The notes: a model not told the origin generated them from the letters alone. 64,000 bases of DNA from Candidatus Dadabacteria bacterium (GCA_022827275.1 JAJDTG010000005.1:90442-154441); one strand, 5' to 3'. Counted from the first letter of the stretch, positions 26,005-35,197 are shown. Made by a program: numbers and translations.

Positions 26005-27360
26005 CTATGCCTTTCTGAGACGCCAGCCGTACATCATGCGTCCGTAGAAGTTAAACCACTTCCTCGCTTCGGAATCCTGAAACGGATAGTCTGCTCCAAG
26101 TTGTCTCGCCGTAACGAGGCCGGAGACGAAACATGTCTCTTGACTGTTGATCAGAGTGTGGGCGCCACAGTGCCAGGTTCTTTTCTTTCCCTGAACGAAA
26201 CCAAACAGATTAATCAGAAAAGCTGTGTGGAACACATCGTGTACGATATGCTGAAACCACCATTTCTTTACGATTTTTTCTTCGTTGATACGACTGATCG
26301 GGTTGTAGGTTACAAGACATGGCTTGTCCGATTTTTTTGCCCAGGGTTGCTGGTTGTGCATGATGTAGGTGATTTCATAGTTGTCTGGTCTCACACCGTA
26401 CTGTTCAATGTAGTTGCTCCGGGTCTCGAGGGGTTTGACCTCGTTATCCGGGAGGACCGAGGCATCCGAATGGACAACCGTATGGTTGTGCAATTCGCTC
26501 TCGTAACGAACTGAAGAGAGAAGGAAGCTCTCCAAGAAGGTCGGATTGTCGAGAATCATCAATGTCTGGTTCGCGTTGCAGGCAAAGACCACATCGTCAA
26601 ATGTCTCCGTGGTTCCGTTTTCATCTTCAATGACCACGCCGGATGCGCGCCGATATACTTTTCTCACGGGCCTGTTGAGGTATATCTTGTCCCGAAATCC
26701 GGCTGACATTTCCTCGTATATACGCCGCGTACCCCTATCCCATGTTTGCATTGGTGTTGCGGTTTCTATATCAAAGAACTCCAGATACCGGGCAAACAGG
26801 GACGCAGGCATGTCGAACACATTTGTTGCCATCAGGAAATTGACGAACATCGGCTTCAGAACCTTGTACCTGAAGTCTCCTGAGAACCTGCCCCAGTTGA
26901 GAACCGTACCCATGCTGATGTAGTTAAATGGATTGAGAGCATTGAGCAGTAGGGATCTGGAGTGGTTAAGTCGACCGAACCACTTGAGACGCTTAAGGAG
27001 TTTCTGGAACTTGGCAATTTCCGGTTGCAGCTGACTCCTGATATCTGAGTCGAAATCGTGTGCATAAATTTCGCCACGGTACTTTACGCTGTAGTTGAAT
27101 TTGGTGTCTAACAGATCAATGCCGTGTTGCTGCAGGAACAGCACCATATGATGATATGCCGATGGAATGCATGCGGTAACGGAAATATCGAACGGGATCG
27201 AGGTTCCATCTTCTTGAGGCATGTCGGCTGTTATGGCATTGCCGCCGAGCTGAGACTGGGCTTCAAAAATTCGAAACTCAAACAGATCAGGGTGTCGGTC
27301 CAGAGCCCAAGCCACCCCCAACCCGGATACTCCACCACCGATAATGGCAACCTTTTTCAT
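26005..27360 (-). CDS. FAD-dependent amine-oxidase-like oxidoreductase
   Basis: This 451-residue flavoprotein begins with the dinucleotide-binding motif KKVAIIGGGVSGLGVAWAL and FEAQSQLGGNA, and closes with SQETCFVSGLVTARQLGADYPF, the usual FAD-contacting C-terminal strand. It belongs to the NAD(P)-binding/phytoene-desaturase-like group often found beside cyclopropane-fatty-acid synthase-type methyltransferases. Related proteins reduce methylene intermediates after methyl transfer. By analogy it could reduce or desaturate the sterol side chain, but this is inference. ATG 27360 has no strong ribosome-binding site. Confidence 0.82.
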   Translation of the reverse strand: MKKVAIIGGGVSGLGVAWALDRHPDLFEFRIFEAQSQLGGNAITADMPQEDGTSIPFDISVTACIPSAYHHMVLFLQQHGIDLLDTKFNYSVKYRGEIYAHDFDSDIRSQLQPEIAKFQKLLKRLKWFGRLNHSRSLLLNALNPFNYISMGTVLNWGRFSGDFRYKVLKPMFVNFLMATNVFDMPASLFARYLEFFDIETATPMQTWDRGTRRIYEEMSAGFRDKIYLNRPVRKVYRRASGVVIEDENGTTETFDDVVFACNANQTLMILDNPTFLESFLLSSVRYESELHNHTVVHSDASVLPDNEVKPLETRSNYIEQYGVRPDNYEITYIMHNQQPWAKKSDKPCLVTYNPISRINEEKIVKKWWFQHIVHDVFHTAFLINLFGFVQGKKRTWHCGAHTLINSQETCFVSGLVTARQLGADYPFQDSEARKWFNFYGRMMYGWRLRKA

Positions 27361-27638
27361 TTTTCCAGTGTTCTCCCTCTTTGTTTATAGCCGGCACTAT
27401 GGCCTCTTAATTGCTTGCCCATTATAGCACCCGGTCAGCCGAGTGTAAAACTAGGACATGTCAATTCCCCGGGCCTCGAAACGCTTGACAAATCCACGCA
27501 GTCTTCTTGTAGAAGAGAGCCAAGGCTGTTAGACAAACTGAACGAAAAAAGATCTGCCGGCATCACCTTGACCGGTATTATCCCGGGAAACTAAAATTCG
27601 GTTCCCACCGCGTCAACGTATTCAGGGACCATGGCACA

Positions 27639-29657
27639 TCAGACGGGCAGTTCGCGTTTCTGTTCGGCGATATGAAATTTAAGCTTCTTGTCCGGCTTCA
27701 TTGATGGAAACGCGGTGATTCCAAGTTTATAGTCTTCGGGGTATACGCGAAGAGTAAAGTAATGCGCTATGATCAGCAGGTTGACAGCCATATGAAGTGT
27801 CATCCATCGGGCGCCAAGGCACGTGTGCGGGCCCAGTCCGTATGGGGCGTATCCGGGGTTTCTATGCTCATTGCGAGGCGGAAGGTAGCGGTCGATATCA
27901 AATGAAAGAGGGTCCGGGAAGGAATCTTCCATATAGTGCGGGGCGGTTTGTGCAATGTTTATTCTGGACCCCCGCGGTATTTCGTAGCCCTCGATCGTGA
28001 ACGTGTTCACGACGTCGCGCATAGTCATTGGGACAATCGGGTACACCCGAAGGCATTCATTGATGAAGCGATCGGTGACTTCTATGCTGGAGGGAGTGAA
28101 GTCTTTTCCGGTTGGATCACCGTTTGAAAACAGTGCGTCGGCTTCACTTCGAATTTTCTCGTAAAGCTCAGGGTGTGACGCCATTGCATAAAGGGCGAAG
28201 TTAAAGCCGTCACCCAGATACATGCTGGCAAGCACCACTGCCGATAGAGCGAAACTCAGATTCGACTCGGGCATCAACAGCGGGTAGTTCGCATTGAGGC
28301 TTAGCAGATCATCCACAAAGTTTCGCGGACAACCGGCCCGTTGGGCTGATGTATGGACACTTTGTACCCGCTCCATCAAAACGCCTATTGCCTTGGCCCT
28401 GCGTTTCATTCCCGGTGTTTTCAGCATGAATTTTGGCAGGATGTGTAAGAGATGGGTGCTGAGTGCCCGCTCCTTGTAGGCAATTATATCGTCCATGATA
28501 TCCTGCGTATCAATACTCATGGATAGAGATGACATCTGAGCGTTAATCATTTTTCGGCACAGATCCCTTGCGGGATAACTTTCGCCCACTTTCCAATTTG
28601 CCATGTATTCGCGAGCCTTACTGAAGACCACATCGATCTGTCCTTCCAGTCTCCCGCGGGAGTAGGCTGGAGTCATGGTTTTTCGATACCGGAAATGGTC
28701 TGCGCCATCCAGGGCAGGCAATATGCCTACCGCCCCATACACTTTCTCAAAGTCGCTAAAGAGATTCTTGGATGTCAGATACTTCCGTCCGTGTCGACGT
28801 GCCCAGCGGTTTATTTCTGGTCCGGAAAGAAAGATATTTGGCTTTGAAAAAGGAGGAGCGATTTCAAAGACCGGGCCGTACTGCTCTGTCAAATCTGCAA
28901 AAAGCGCTGGAAGATTTCCAGTGCGAGCAAGTGGGTTGAACAGTAGCCGAGGAAGTGAAACGCGCGGGATTTTCTTGCTAACATGAGAAGTTGCAAGCAG
29001 CGGATTATTGATGTTTTCTTTGACCGCGTCCGCCATTGAACGGCCGATTAGGTCCATCCTGCAGATAAGCTCGATCCGCTCTTCCGCCTTTTTGTCGAGC
29101 TTAAACATTAGGGGAAAGATATCGCATGTCTCGATCAGGCAAATGATGATAATATCTCGCGGATCCGGAATGTCGTCTGAAAAGATGTCTTTGCCGATTC
29201 TGATTCTGATGAACTGACTTAAACTCGCATCTTCATCGTCGCCGTTTACATCCGCGTACAGTTTGCCAGCTGCCACTGTCCAGAAATCACCCCGGTGATG
29301 CTCCAGAATTCCCATGTTAACCAGATTTTCTAATGTCAAATCAGTGATCGTTTCCGCATGGCTGATGAGCTTTTCAATCCAGTATTGGGCGTTGTGCTTA
29401 ACTGGCTCATCGACGATTTCCTTGAGAATTATGTCCAAGCTTGGGTTGCCCGTTTCTGTTGGATCCAGGAGGAGAAGAGACTCGACGTCCGTGTCGATAC
29501 GAGAAAGCAGAGAGAGTTCTGCAAGTGCCGCACCGATAATAACGCAGTTCATTTTGTGGGCGGCTATTTGGTAAAAGTAGCCGCTCTCCTCGTCGAGGAG
29601 CATCAATATGAACTCGTCAAGCAAGCTCAGTGGCTGGCTCTCAATAGGATCATTCAT
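27639..29657 (-). CDS. GPP34 (GOLPH3-like) domain fused to a cytochrome P450
   Basis: The N-terminal ~215 residues resemble GPP34/GOLPH3/Vps74 (LSLLDEFILMLLDEESGYF, IIGAALAELSLLSRI, LVNMGILEHH). Residues ~230-672 form a P450 with the ExxR motif E534-C-L-R537 and haem loop YGLGPHTCLG (C613 as thiolate ligand, Tyr replacing the usual Phe). Aligned through FALY and the HPE turn, the I-helix oxygen-activation pair is replaced: the Thr position is Y480 and the acid position M479. GPP34 domains in eukaryotes bind phosphoinositide and enzyme tails; here the domain may tether the P450 to membrane. No N-terminal membrane anchor is seen. Confidence 0.85.
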   Translation of the reverse strand: MNDPIESQPLSLLDEFILMLLDEESGYFYQIAAHKMNCVIIGAALAELSLLSRIDTDVESLLLLDPTETGNPSLDIILKEIVDEPVKHNAQYWIEKLISHAETITDLTLENLVNMGILEHHRGDFWTVAAGKLYADVNGDDEDASLSQFIRIRIGKDIFSDDIPDPRDIIIICLIETCDIFPLMFKLDKKAEERIELICRMDLIGRSMADAVKENINNPLLATSHVSKKIPRVSLPRLLFNPLARTGNLPALFADLTEQYGPVFEIAPPFSKPNIFLSGPEINRWARRHGRKYLTSKNLFSDFEKVYGAVGILPALDGADHFRYRKTMTPAYSRGRLEGQIDVVFSKAREYMANWKVGESYPARDLCRKMINAQMSSLSMSIDTQDIMDDIIAYKERALSTHLLHILPKFMLKTPGMKRRAKAIGVLMERVQSVHTSAQRAGCPRNFVDDLLSLNANYPLLMPESNLSFALSAVVLASMYLGDGFNFALYAMASHPELYEKIRSEADALFSNGDPTGKDFTPSSIEVTDRFINECLRVYPIVPMTMRDVVNTFTIEGYEIPRGSRINIAQTAPHYMEDSFPDPLSFDIDRYLPPRNEHRNPGYAPYGLGPHTCLGARWMTLHMAVNLLIIAHYFTLRVYPEDYKLGITAFPSMKPDKKLKFHIAEQKRELPV

Positions 29658-30010
29658 CAGCCGGCGCCTCCTTCAATCTGAATCCGTGGCACGGTAATGA
29701 TTACAGGAAATTGTAAAACCTACGATCATAGTTCGTAACATTAGAACTGTATATTCCGACCGTGATATAGTCAAATCTGGCGTATGTTGAACAAGACCGA
29801 AGTTTAGACTCATGAGTCTTTGAATCTAGACTGAAGAAATACCGAAGACTTGAACTTACGAAAAATTCCAAACACTACCCTTCTATATAACATGATATAT
29901 AATCTATATTCTACGAATATTATTTAAATTCCAGTTGTCGTGTGTCATTGATCTTTTCTGTGACCGTATCCATAAAGTGACCACTTCACTGCAGGAAGGG
30001 GGATTTTGTT
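29658..30010. other. AT-rich divergent intergenic region
   Basis: This 353-bp gap lies between the leftward P450 gene and the rightward sterol reductase gene. It is strongly AT-rich around 29880-29930 (several TATA-like hexamers), consistent with promoters for both. No coding frame or clear palindrome was recognised. The sterol reductase ribosome-binding site (AAGGGGG) ends it. Confidence 0.35.
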
Positions 30011-31150
30011 ATGATTGAATGGCTTGGTATTAGCCACCTTTTTGAGCTTTCCCAGGCGGAAGCGATTGCGGGGTTTTTCACCCCGCTGGTGATTTTTGCC
30101 GTGTTTTTCCTGGCGCAGATTATACTGCCCGGAAGATGGGTTCCCGGCTACGTTATTAATCCGGAGACCGGCGAGCCCCGCAAGTATAGGCTGAACGGTC
30201 TTTTGGTGTTCGCGGTTGCGCTGATCGTCTGGGCTTTCGAGCTCACCGGGATGCCGCGTGAGTGGTTCTACCGGTCCTCGATCTATGCCGTGGTCGGCGG
30301 AACAGTCTTCACCGCAATCTTTGCGGTCATAGCGGTCTTCAGTCAGCCGCAAGGCAAGATAAAGAACCCGCTTCTGGCGCTTTGGGACGGTCGGACGCAG
30401 GAGCTGTCGTTCTTCAATGACCGCTTCGATGTGAAGATGTATTTCTATGTCGTCGGTGGGACGATGCTGGCGCTCAACGCCTTGTCCGGAGCCGCGTACA
30501 ACTACGAACTCTTTGGCGAGAACTACAATCCGGGCGTTTTCCTGTATGCGGCGTTCTTCGCATTCTACATACTGGATTACTTTATCTTCGAGCGCGTCCA
30601 GCTATATACCTACGATCTGATCCATGAGGGCATCGGCTTCAAAATGTTCTGGGGAGGCCTCGTGATCTACGGGTGGCTCTTCATCCTCCCGTTGTGGGGC
30701 ATGGCCGCTTACCCGTCCCCCGGATTCTCATCGGGATGGACATATTTCTGGCTAATCGGAACGCCTTTGCTGTTCCTGTTCGGGTGGGGCATCTCGCGCG
30801 GCGCCAACATGCAGAAATACACATTCAAGCGATGGCCCGACCGCAAGTTTCTCGGGATCATCGAGCCTGAGTACATCCAGGCCGGAGACCGCAAGATCCT
30901 GTGCAGTGGCTTCTGGGGTGCCGCTCGCCACTTCAACTACCTGGGCGAAGGCTTCCTTGGTCTTTCAATTGCCTTGGCATTCGGCTACTTCACTAATCTC
31001 TGGGCGTGGACCTACTTTATCTTCGTCGTAACGTTTTTTACCTTCCGTCAACGTTTTGACGATGCATACTGTGCCGAGAAATACGGCGCCGAAAAGTGGG
31101 CAGAGTATCAGGCACGGGTGAAATACCGGATTTTTCCCGGCATTTACTGA
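30011..31150 (+). CDS. Sterol reductase, ERG4/ERG24 family
   Basis: This 379-residue polytopic membrane protein (about 8-10 TM segments) carries family hallmarks in order: LWDGRTQELSFFNDRFDVKM (as GRELNPR..FDLK), YDLIHEGIGFKMFWGGLV (as DI-HDGFGFML-GDLVW), GFWGAARHFNYLGE (NADPH region) and the C-terminal FDDAYCAEKYGAEKWAEYQ then YRIFPGIY. Members are NADPH-dependent sterol reductases acting at C-14, C-7 or C-24(28). Sequence alone does not fix the double bond. Placed among three SMT genes, a C-24(28) or ring reductase role is plausible. It is convergent with SMT2. Confidence 0.87.
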   Translation: MIEWLGISHLFELSQAEAIAGFFTPLVIFAVFFLAQIILPGRWVPGYVINPETGEPRKYRLNGLLVFAVALIVWAFELTGMPREWFYRSSIYAVVGGTVFTAIFAVIAVFSQPQGKIKNPLLALWDGRTQELSFFNDRFDVKMYFYVVGGTMLALNALSGAAYNYELFGENYNPGVFLYAAFFAFYILDYFIFERVQLYTYDLIHEGIGFKMFWGGLVIYGWLFILPLWGMAAYPSPGFSSGWTYFWLIGTPLLFLFGWGISRGANMQKYTFKRWPDRKFLGIIEPEYIQAGDRKILCSGFWGAARHFNYLGEGFLGLSIALAFGYFTNLWAWTYFIFVVTFFTFRQRFDDAYCAEKYGAEKWAEYQARVKYRIFPGIY

Positions 31151-31234
31151 GGAGATTTCCTGCGAGTCCATACAGGGTGATTACGATCGCCGCCTGCCCG
31201 CATTGTGCTTGAGTTGTACAGATTACTCTACGGG

Positions 31235-32236
31235 TCACCCCGGTTTGCGCGCCTTGTGGTAGTACATGGGCGTAACAATTCCCAGGCGTCCTGCGGCCAA
31301 GAGGCTGTCGGCCACGACATTGATAATTTTCCGTGCCTCGGACGACCCCTTGGGTACGGCGCGTACGCCTTCCAGAACGGGGAGAACCGCCGAAGCGATT
31401 TTTCGGCCAAGGGCCGTTCTCGAGAGACTCCTCAGATCCAGGTTGCCCCCTTCCAGCGGTTGATACCACGGCGTCTTGGGGTTGGCGTCAAGAGCGCGGT
31501 CACGCGCCTCGACAAGTTCGAAACCGACTGCCCGCAGGCTGTCGTCTACCTCCGTGAATGAAGCGATTTCCGGAAGAGCGGAGACGTATTCGTTTATTTC
31601 CTTGAGTTCCCGGTGCTTAGGATTTCCGCCGTCGTAAAGCGGGGTCATGCACACATCGTAGCCGACGAAGATCGCACCGGGGCGCAATACACGGAATATC
31701 TCGGCAAAGGCTGCGGTCTTATCCGGCGCATGACACAGGGCCTCGATATGGTAGGCCGCGTCGAAGCTTCCGTCTTCCGCCGGTATATTCAGGAAATCGC
31801 CGTGCAGGACGCTGCAGAGATGGTCCAGGCCAGCCTCGCTGTTATACACAGAGCACTTCCCGAGCTGATATTCGTTGATGTTTAGGCCCACGATCGAAGC
31901 GCCGAATTTTCCTGCGAGGGAGCGTTGGGGTCCGCCCACGCCGCATCCGACATCAAGCACCTTCATGCCCGGCCTCAATCCAATGGCTTCGCCCAGAAAA
32001 TACTCATGGTTGGCAATGGATTCCTCGAAAGACACCCCCGGATCCATCAGTGCGAAGTGAATCGACCGCCCCCATCCACGCTCGCAAAAGTCGGTAATGA
32101 GGTTGTAAAATGCCGTCACCGTGCTGGCGTACTCTTCCTTGCTCATCCCCTGGCTTCTGCGGTACTTCAACAGCCTTTCCATAATATCATCCGGCTGAAC
32201 TGCATTTGAAACTGCGTTATGGGAGTCATCTGCCAC
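31235..32236 (-). CDS. Sterol C-24 methyltransferase-like protein (SMT paralogue 2)
   Basis: GTG 32236 is chosen because GGAGGG lies 9 nt before it and the N-terminus then aligns without gaps to SMT3; ATG 32263 lacks a ribosome-binding site. The 333-residue enzyme has altered region I (CERGWGRSIHF, 51-61, against YEYGWG-FHF in eukaryotic SMTs), SAM motif DVGCGVGGP (95-103), and region II IEALCHAPDK (164-173). The C-terminal sterol-MT domain ends GRLGIVTPMYYHKARKPG. The central ~100 codons are almost identical in nucleotide sequence to SMT3, which points to recent duplication or gene conversion. Confidence 0.87.
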   Translation of the reverse strand: MADDSHNAVSNAVQPDDIMERLLKYRRSQGMSKEEYASTVTAFYNLITDFCERGWGRSIHFALMDPGVSFEESIANHEYFLGEAIGLRPGMKVLDVGCGVGGPQRSLAGKFGASIVGLNINEYQLGKCSVYNSEAGLDHLCSVLHGDFLNIPAEDGSFDAAYHIEALCHAPDKTAAFAEIFRVLRPGAIFVGYDVCMTPLYDGGNPKHRELKEINEYVSALPEIASFTEVDDSLRAVGFELVEARDRALDANPKTPWYQPLEGGNLDLRSLSRTALGRKIASAVLPVLEGVRAVPKGSSEARKIINVVADSLLAAGRLGIVTPMYYHKARKPG

Positions 32237-32480
32237 TTGTGTTTCCCTCCGTGGAATCTTCATATATGAAAGACTTCTTATTACCTTCTGATTTTTTCTA
32301 AATTTTGGGAAACGATCTTATCCAATTTCCTTCAACGGGTCAAAATATTCTTCGGATCGCCAAGCCCGTTTTTTTCAGAACCTCGATAAAACCAGATTTG
32401 AATATAATTCTGCTTCAGAACCCGGAACGCGGGAATTTAGGTTACTATATTCTTAAGTAAAAGGCTCACGCACTAATATC

Positions 32481-33827
32481 ATGTCGTTTGAAAAGACCCA
32501 GCGCCGGATTCTCAAAAATCCGTTCACCTCACCCGGTGAGACCGGCAAGAGCGTTCCGGTTTCAATCCTCTCAGCGATTTTAGCGGTGGTGCTGGGGATT
32601 ATTGTTTCGGTGTTCCCGACCGTAGCGTACCCGGCCGGCTTCACCGACGAGGTTGATATCTCCGGGCGCCTCTCGACTGAGACTTGGCTGTATCCCCAGA
32701 GCGCCGCGTATCCCGACCAGCGTTCGTATGCCGGCGGGCTTGCCCTGGAGACAACGTTCTATGTTGAGAGCGAGGAAGGCACAAGCATAACGGTTACTCC
32801 CTTTTTGCGGTACGATGCCGGGGACCCGGATCGCACGTACGGTGATTTCCGTGAGGCCTATCTGCTGATGTACGGCGATATTGGCGACGGTGAATGGGAA
32901 TTGCGTCTGGGCATCGATCGGGTGTTTTGGGGCGTCACGGAGTTGCGTTCCCTGGTGGATATCATCAATCAGACCGATGTTATTGAACACCCGAACGAAA
33001 AGATAAAGATGGGTCAGCCGATGGCCCATCTCACTTGGTCGGGTGACTGGGGAGCACTGGAATTTTTCGCGACGACATGGCACCGTGCGCGCACCTACCC
33101 GGGCCCGCGTGGTCGCCAGCGGTATGAGTTCATTGTGGACCAGGATATGATTTCATACGAATCCGGTGCGAAAAAGTGGAATATTGATCTCGCCAGCCGG
33201 TACAGCGGCTTATTCGGGCCGCTCGAAATTGGTCTAAGCGTGTTTGACGGTACGAACCGAGAGCCCACTCTCTTGCCGATATTTCTCGACTCCGGATTGG
33301 TCCTGGCTCCACATTACGAGAAGATTCGCCAATTCGGTGTGGATGCACAGCTTAACAGGGGCTCTTTGCTGCTCAAGCTGGAAGCGATCTACCGCGCCGG
33401 CGCGAGGAACAGCAGGTACATTCAACACCTCAATACCTTAGAGGAAGAGGACTATGCGGCTTTTATCTTGGGTAGCGAGTACACGCTCTATTCCGTATTG
33501 GGTTCGAACTCTGATCTGGTCCTGTTTGCCGAATGGGCTTACGATGGACGTGGGCGGTGGGCAACCAATGCATTCGAGAACGACCTGTTCATTGCCGCAC
33601 GTCTCGGGTTGAACGATCCGCATGGCACCGAATTTGTCGTCAGTGTTTTAGGTTCCCTCAACAAGAGCAGTCGCGTCCTCGCAGGCGAGTTCAAGCGTCG
33701 CCTTTCTTCGGACAACTGGCTTCTGCATATTGAGACCTCAGTTTTTCTGGATATCGACGAAGACGACTTCATATACTACGTGCGGCGCGACAGCTACGTG
33801 AAGATCAATCTGGCCTACAGTTTCTGA
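32481..33827 (+). CDS. Outer-membrane beta-barrel protein (DUF1302-like)
   Basis: This 448-residue protein has a long N-terminal region with a hydrophobic signal (SILSAILAVVLGIIVSVFP, cleavage near AYPAG) and a mature part made of regular beta strands ending YVKINLAYSF, with the C-terminal aromatic residue of outer-membrane proteins. Strands such as FREAYLLMYGD and WELRLGIDRVFWGVTE resemble DUF1302-type barrels found beside RND exporters and LolA-like proteins in lipid and hydrocarbon clusters. It could be the outer-membrane step of sterol trafficking. Family placement is tentative. Confidence 0.75.
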   Translation: MSFEKTQRRILKNPFTSPGETGKSVPVSILSAILAVVLGIIVSVFPTVAYPAGFTDEVDISGRLSTETWLYPQSAAYPDQRSYAGGLALETTFYVESEEGTSITVTPFLRYDAGDPDRTYGDFREAYLLMYGDIGDGEWELRLGIDRVFWGVTELRSLVDIINQTDVIEHPNEKIKMGQPMAHLTWSGDWGALEFFATTWHRARTYPGPRGRQRYEFIVDQDMISYESGAKKWNIDLASRYSGLFGPLEIGLSVFDGTNREPTLLPIFLDSGLVLAPHYEKIRQFGVDAQLNRGSLLLKLEAIYRAGARNSRYIQHLNTLEEEDYAAFILGSEYTLYSVLGSNSDLVLFAEWAYDGRGRWATNAFENDLFIAARLGLNDPHGTEFVVSVLGSLNKSSRVLAGEFKRRLSSDNWLLHIETSVFLDIDEDDFIYYVRRDSYVKINLAYSF

Positions 33828-34077
33828 ACCGGCCCGGGATCCCAAAGCAACTGGATCAATGACTTTTCGGTACTTGCCTTGTCAAAGTTGGCGAAACGTG
33901 AGACAGGGGGCAATCGGGGTGGTGTGCGTATACGGTATTGGTTTTTTTAACGGAGCAACGGAAAATCTGTTACCATATAGCGGAACGGTTCTATCATGCA
34001 TGGGTTGCTTTATCGAATATATAACCGCGATTTTATCCGGACTATCGGGCCGATGACTTGGCTGGGGAGGGGTATGA

Positions 34078-35079
34078 GTGGGGATTAGCTTCCATAACCC
34101 AATTTCGAAAGCGGTTCGGCCGGAGGACACGGCGGAGACTCTGTCTGAGTACCGCAGAAGCCAGGGGCGGGGCAAGGAAGAATACGCCCGCATGGTAACG
34201 GCGTTTTACGACCTCATTACCGACTTTTACGAGTATGGATGGGGGCAGTCATTTCACTTCGCGCCGATGAAGGTGGGGGAGTCTTTCGAGGAAGCCATCG
34301 TCGGCCATGAATATTTTCTGGGCGAAGCCATTGGATTGAGGCCGGGCATGAAGGTGCTTGATGTCGGATGCGGCGTGGGCGGACCCCAGCGCTTTCTCGC
34401 AGGAAAGTTCGGCGCTTCGATCGTGGGCCTAAACATCAACGAATATCAGCTCGGGAAGTGCTCTGTGTATAACAGCAAGGCTGGCCTGGACCATCTCTGC
34501 AGCGTCCTGCACGGCGATTTCCTGAATATACCGGCGGAAGACGGGAGTTTCGACGCGGCTTACCATATCGAGGCAATGCCTCATGCACCGGATAAAACCG
34601 CCGCTTATGCCGAAATATTCCGCGTATTGCGCCCCGGTGCGGTCTTCGCAGGCTACGACTGGTGCATGACTCCGCTTTACGACGGCGCGAACCCCGAGCA
34701 TCGGGAACTCAAGACAGGAATCGAATACGGCAACGCTCTTCCGGAAATCGCTTCATTCACGGAGGTAAACGACAGCCTGCGGTCGGTCGGTTTCGAACTT
34801 GTCGAGGCGCATGACCGCGCCTTGGACGCCAACCCCAAGACGCCGTGGTATCAATCGCTTGAAGGCAATGGCCTGAAGCTCAGGAGTTTCCCGAGAACGT
34901 CCCTTGGCCGCAGAGTCACCTCGGCGGCCCTGCGCGTTCTGGAAAGCGTACGCGCCGTACCCAGGGGATCGTTCGAGGTGCAGAAGATTCTCAATATCGC
35001 GGCCGACAGCTGCGTGGCCTCAGGACGTCTTGGGATTTTTACGCCCATGTACTACCACAAGGCGCGCAAACCGGGGTGA
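34078..35079 (+). CDS. Sterol C-24 methyltransferase-like protein (SMT paralogue 3)
   Basis: This 333-residue enzyme starts at GTG 34078 with GGGGAGGGG just upstream; the nearby ATG 34074 stops after four codons. Region I is canonical (YEYGWGQSFHF, 51-61). The SAM site is DVGCGVGGP (95-103). Region II reads IEAMPHAPDK (164-173), with Pro where other SMTs have Cys in CHAP. The C-terminal sterol-MT domain ends GRLGIFTPMYYHKARKPG. It has the most eukaryote-like sterol-binding region I of the three paralogues. A LolA-like protein and an RND exporter follow on the same strand. Confidence 0.88.
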   Translation: MGISFHNPISKAVRPEDTAETLSEYRRSQGRGKEEYARMVTAFYDLITDFYEYGWGQSFHFAPMKVGESFEEAIVGHEYFLGEAIGLRPGMKVLDVGCGVGGPQRFLAGKFGASIVGLNINEYQLGKCSVYNSKAGLDHLCSVLHGDFLNIPAEDGSFDAAYHIEAMPHAPDKTAAYAEIFRVLRPGAVFAGYDWCMTPLYDGANPEHRELKTGIEYGNALPEIASFTEVNDSLRSVGFELVEAHDRALDANPKTPWYQSLEGNGLKLRSFPRTSLGRRVTSAALRVLESVRAVPRGSFEVQKILNIAADSCVASGRLGIFTPMYYHKARKPG

Positions 35080-35173
35080 CACGTACGGTAATAGAGTCCG
35101 ATGCAAACACTATGCGGGCCTGCGGTGACCGTGTCGGCAAGCCGCCAGCCGCGGTACTATTCCTTCTCCACCG

Positions 35174-35197
35174 TGTGCCGCTCGATGTCAAGCGGCA
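35174..35197 (+). terminator. Hairpin after SMT3
   Basis: GTGCCGCT (35174-35181) and AGCGGCAC (35190-35197) form a perfect 8-bp stem with an 8-nt loop, 95 bp after the SMT3 stop and before the LolA-like gene. It lacks a T-tract, so it could be a weak terminator or an operator. Confidence 0.3.

Noticed and set aside
27639..29657. P450 as a CYP51 sterol 14-demethylase
   Set aside because: The I-helix lacks the expected acid-alcohol pair, and no CYP51-specific motif was recognised.
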